From assembly GCA_034435615.1 (NCBI GenBank), contig DAOTWZ010000057.1, positions 1 through 14,101 on the forward strand: a stretch of 14,101 nt of DNA, in the 5' to 3' direction. Shown here piece after piece: positions 14,013 through 14,101 of the stretch (its first letter is position 1; the number at the start of each line of letters is the position of its first letter). The translations under genes and the position numbers were made by a program. The notes beneath the pieces were generated by a model. It did not search any database. It worked only from the letters and a program-made list of their open reading frames with translations, and had not been told where the DNA came from. The stretch is from H17-190 sp034435615 (lineage in GTDB: Bacteria; Chloroflexota; Dehalococcoidia; SM23-28-2; HRBIN24).

Positions 14013-14101
14013 CTAGTGCAGGTTCATGACGGCGTCGATAGCCGCCGGCATAGTGCGGGCGATGAGCATGGTGCCGCCCTGGGGGGCCACCACCTCGATG
14101 G
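14013..14101 (-). CDS. C-terminal tail, probable archaellin (ArlB)
   Basis: The - strand frame entering from the right edge ends at TAG 14015-14013 and shows 28 residues: IEVVAPQGGTMLIARTMP followed by AAIDAVMNLH. The pattern P..G..l.i.RT.P..i..v..L is what I recall from the end of archaeal archaellins (PF01917), where a Pro-x-x-Gly strand is followed by a final strand ending in a short aliphatic tail. It sits just upstream of arlG, the place of arlB in archaellum operons. Only the tail is seen, so the call rests on this short pattern plus context. If right, this is the filament subunit, a class III pilin-like secreted protein. Confidence 0.55.
   Translation of the reverse strand, partial: IEVVAPQGGTMLIARTMPAAIDAVMNLH

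Overview
The window is GC-rich (by eye about two-thirds G+C) and densely coded, with strong GGAGG-type ribosome binding sites and frequent GTG starts. The housekeeping genes (succinyl-CoA synthetase, ThiI, a TIGR01777 epimerase, an enoyl-CoA hydratase, a CoxG-like protein) look bacterial. The right-hand 6 kb is nevertheless an archaellum (archaeal flagellum) gene cluster. That combination points to Chloroflexota, the bacterial phylum in which archaella have been reported (for example Litorilinea aerophila, from memory). The taxon is an inference and no phylogenetic marker was tested.

Layout. Positions 1-4625 (+ strand): the 3' end of an acyl-CoA synthetase, a CoxG/SRPBCC protein, sucC-sucD, a four-cluster ferredoxin and a TIGR01777 epimerase. 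sucCD followed by a ferredoxin suggests a TCA cycle coupled to ferredoxin-dependent 2-oxoacid chemistry. Positions 4641-6930 (- strand): thiI (tRNA 4-thiouridine/thiamine), a Nudix-fold protein whose catalytic Nudix residues are lost, and a secreted, membrane-anchored protein of YtkA/FixH-like appearance. These are tightly packed and read as one operon. Positions 7054-7818 (+): an enoyl-CoA hydratase, divergent from thiI.

Positions 7823-14101 (- strand, read right to left): the C-terminal tail of a protein that I read as archaellin (arlB), then arlG-like, arlF-like, a single soluble arlD/E-type adaptor with a coiled coil, arlH, arlI, arlJ, and a small uncharacterised acidic protein. Gaps are short, SDs strong, and arlI/arlJ overlap. 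ArlH (KaiC-like) and ArlI (secretion ATPase) would form the motor on the ArlJ membrane platform. ArlF/ArlG would be the stator-like exterior proteins, and the D/E protein would be the cytoplasmic collar/switch adaptor. No prepilin peptidase (arlK/pibD) or chemotaxis gene lies in the window; these and the archaellin body would be to the right or elsewhere.

The most interesting items are the archaellum operon itself, its minimal fused adaptor, the small extra gene behind arlJ, and a strongly structured arlB-arlG intercistronic region that can form mutually exclusive hairpins.
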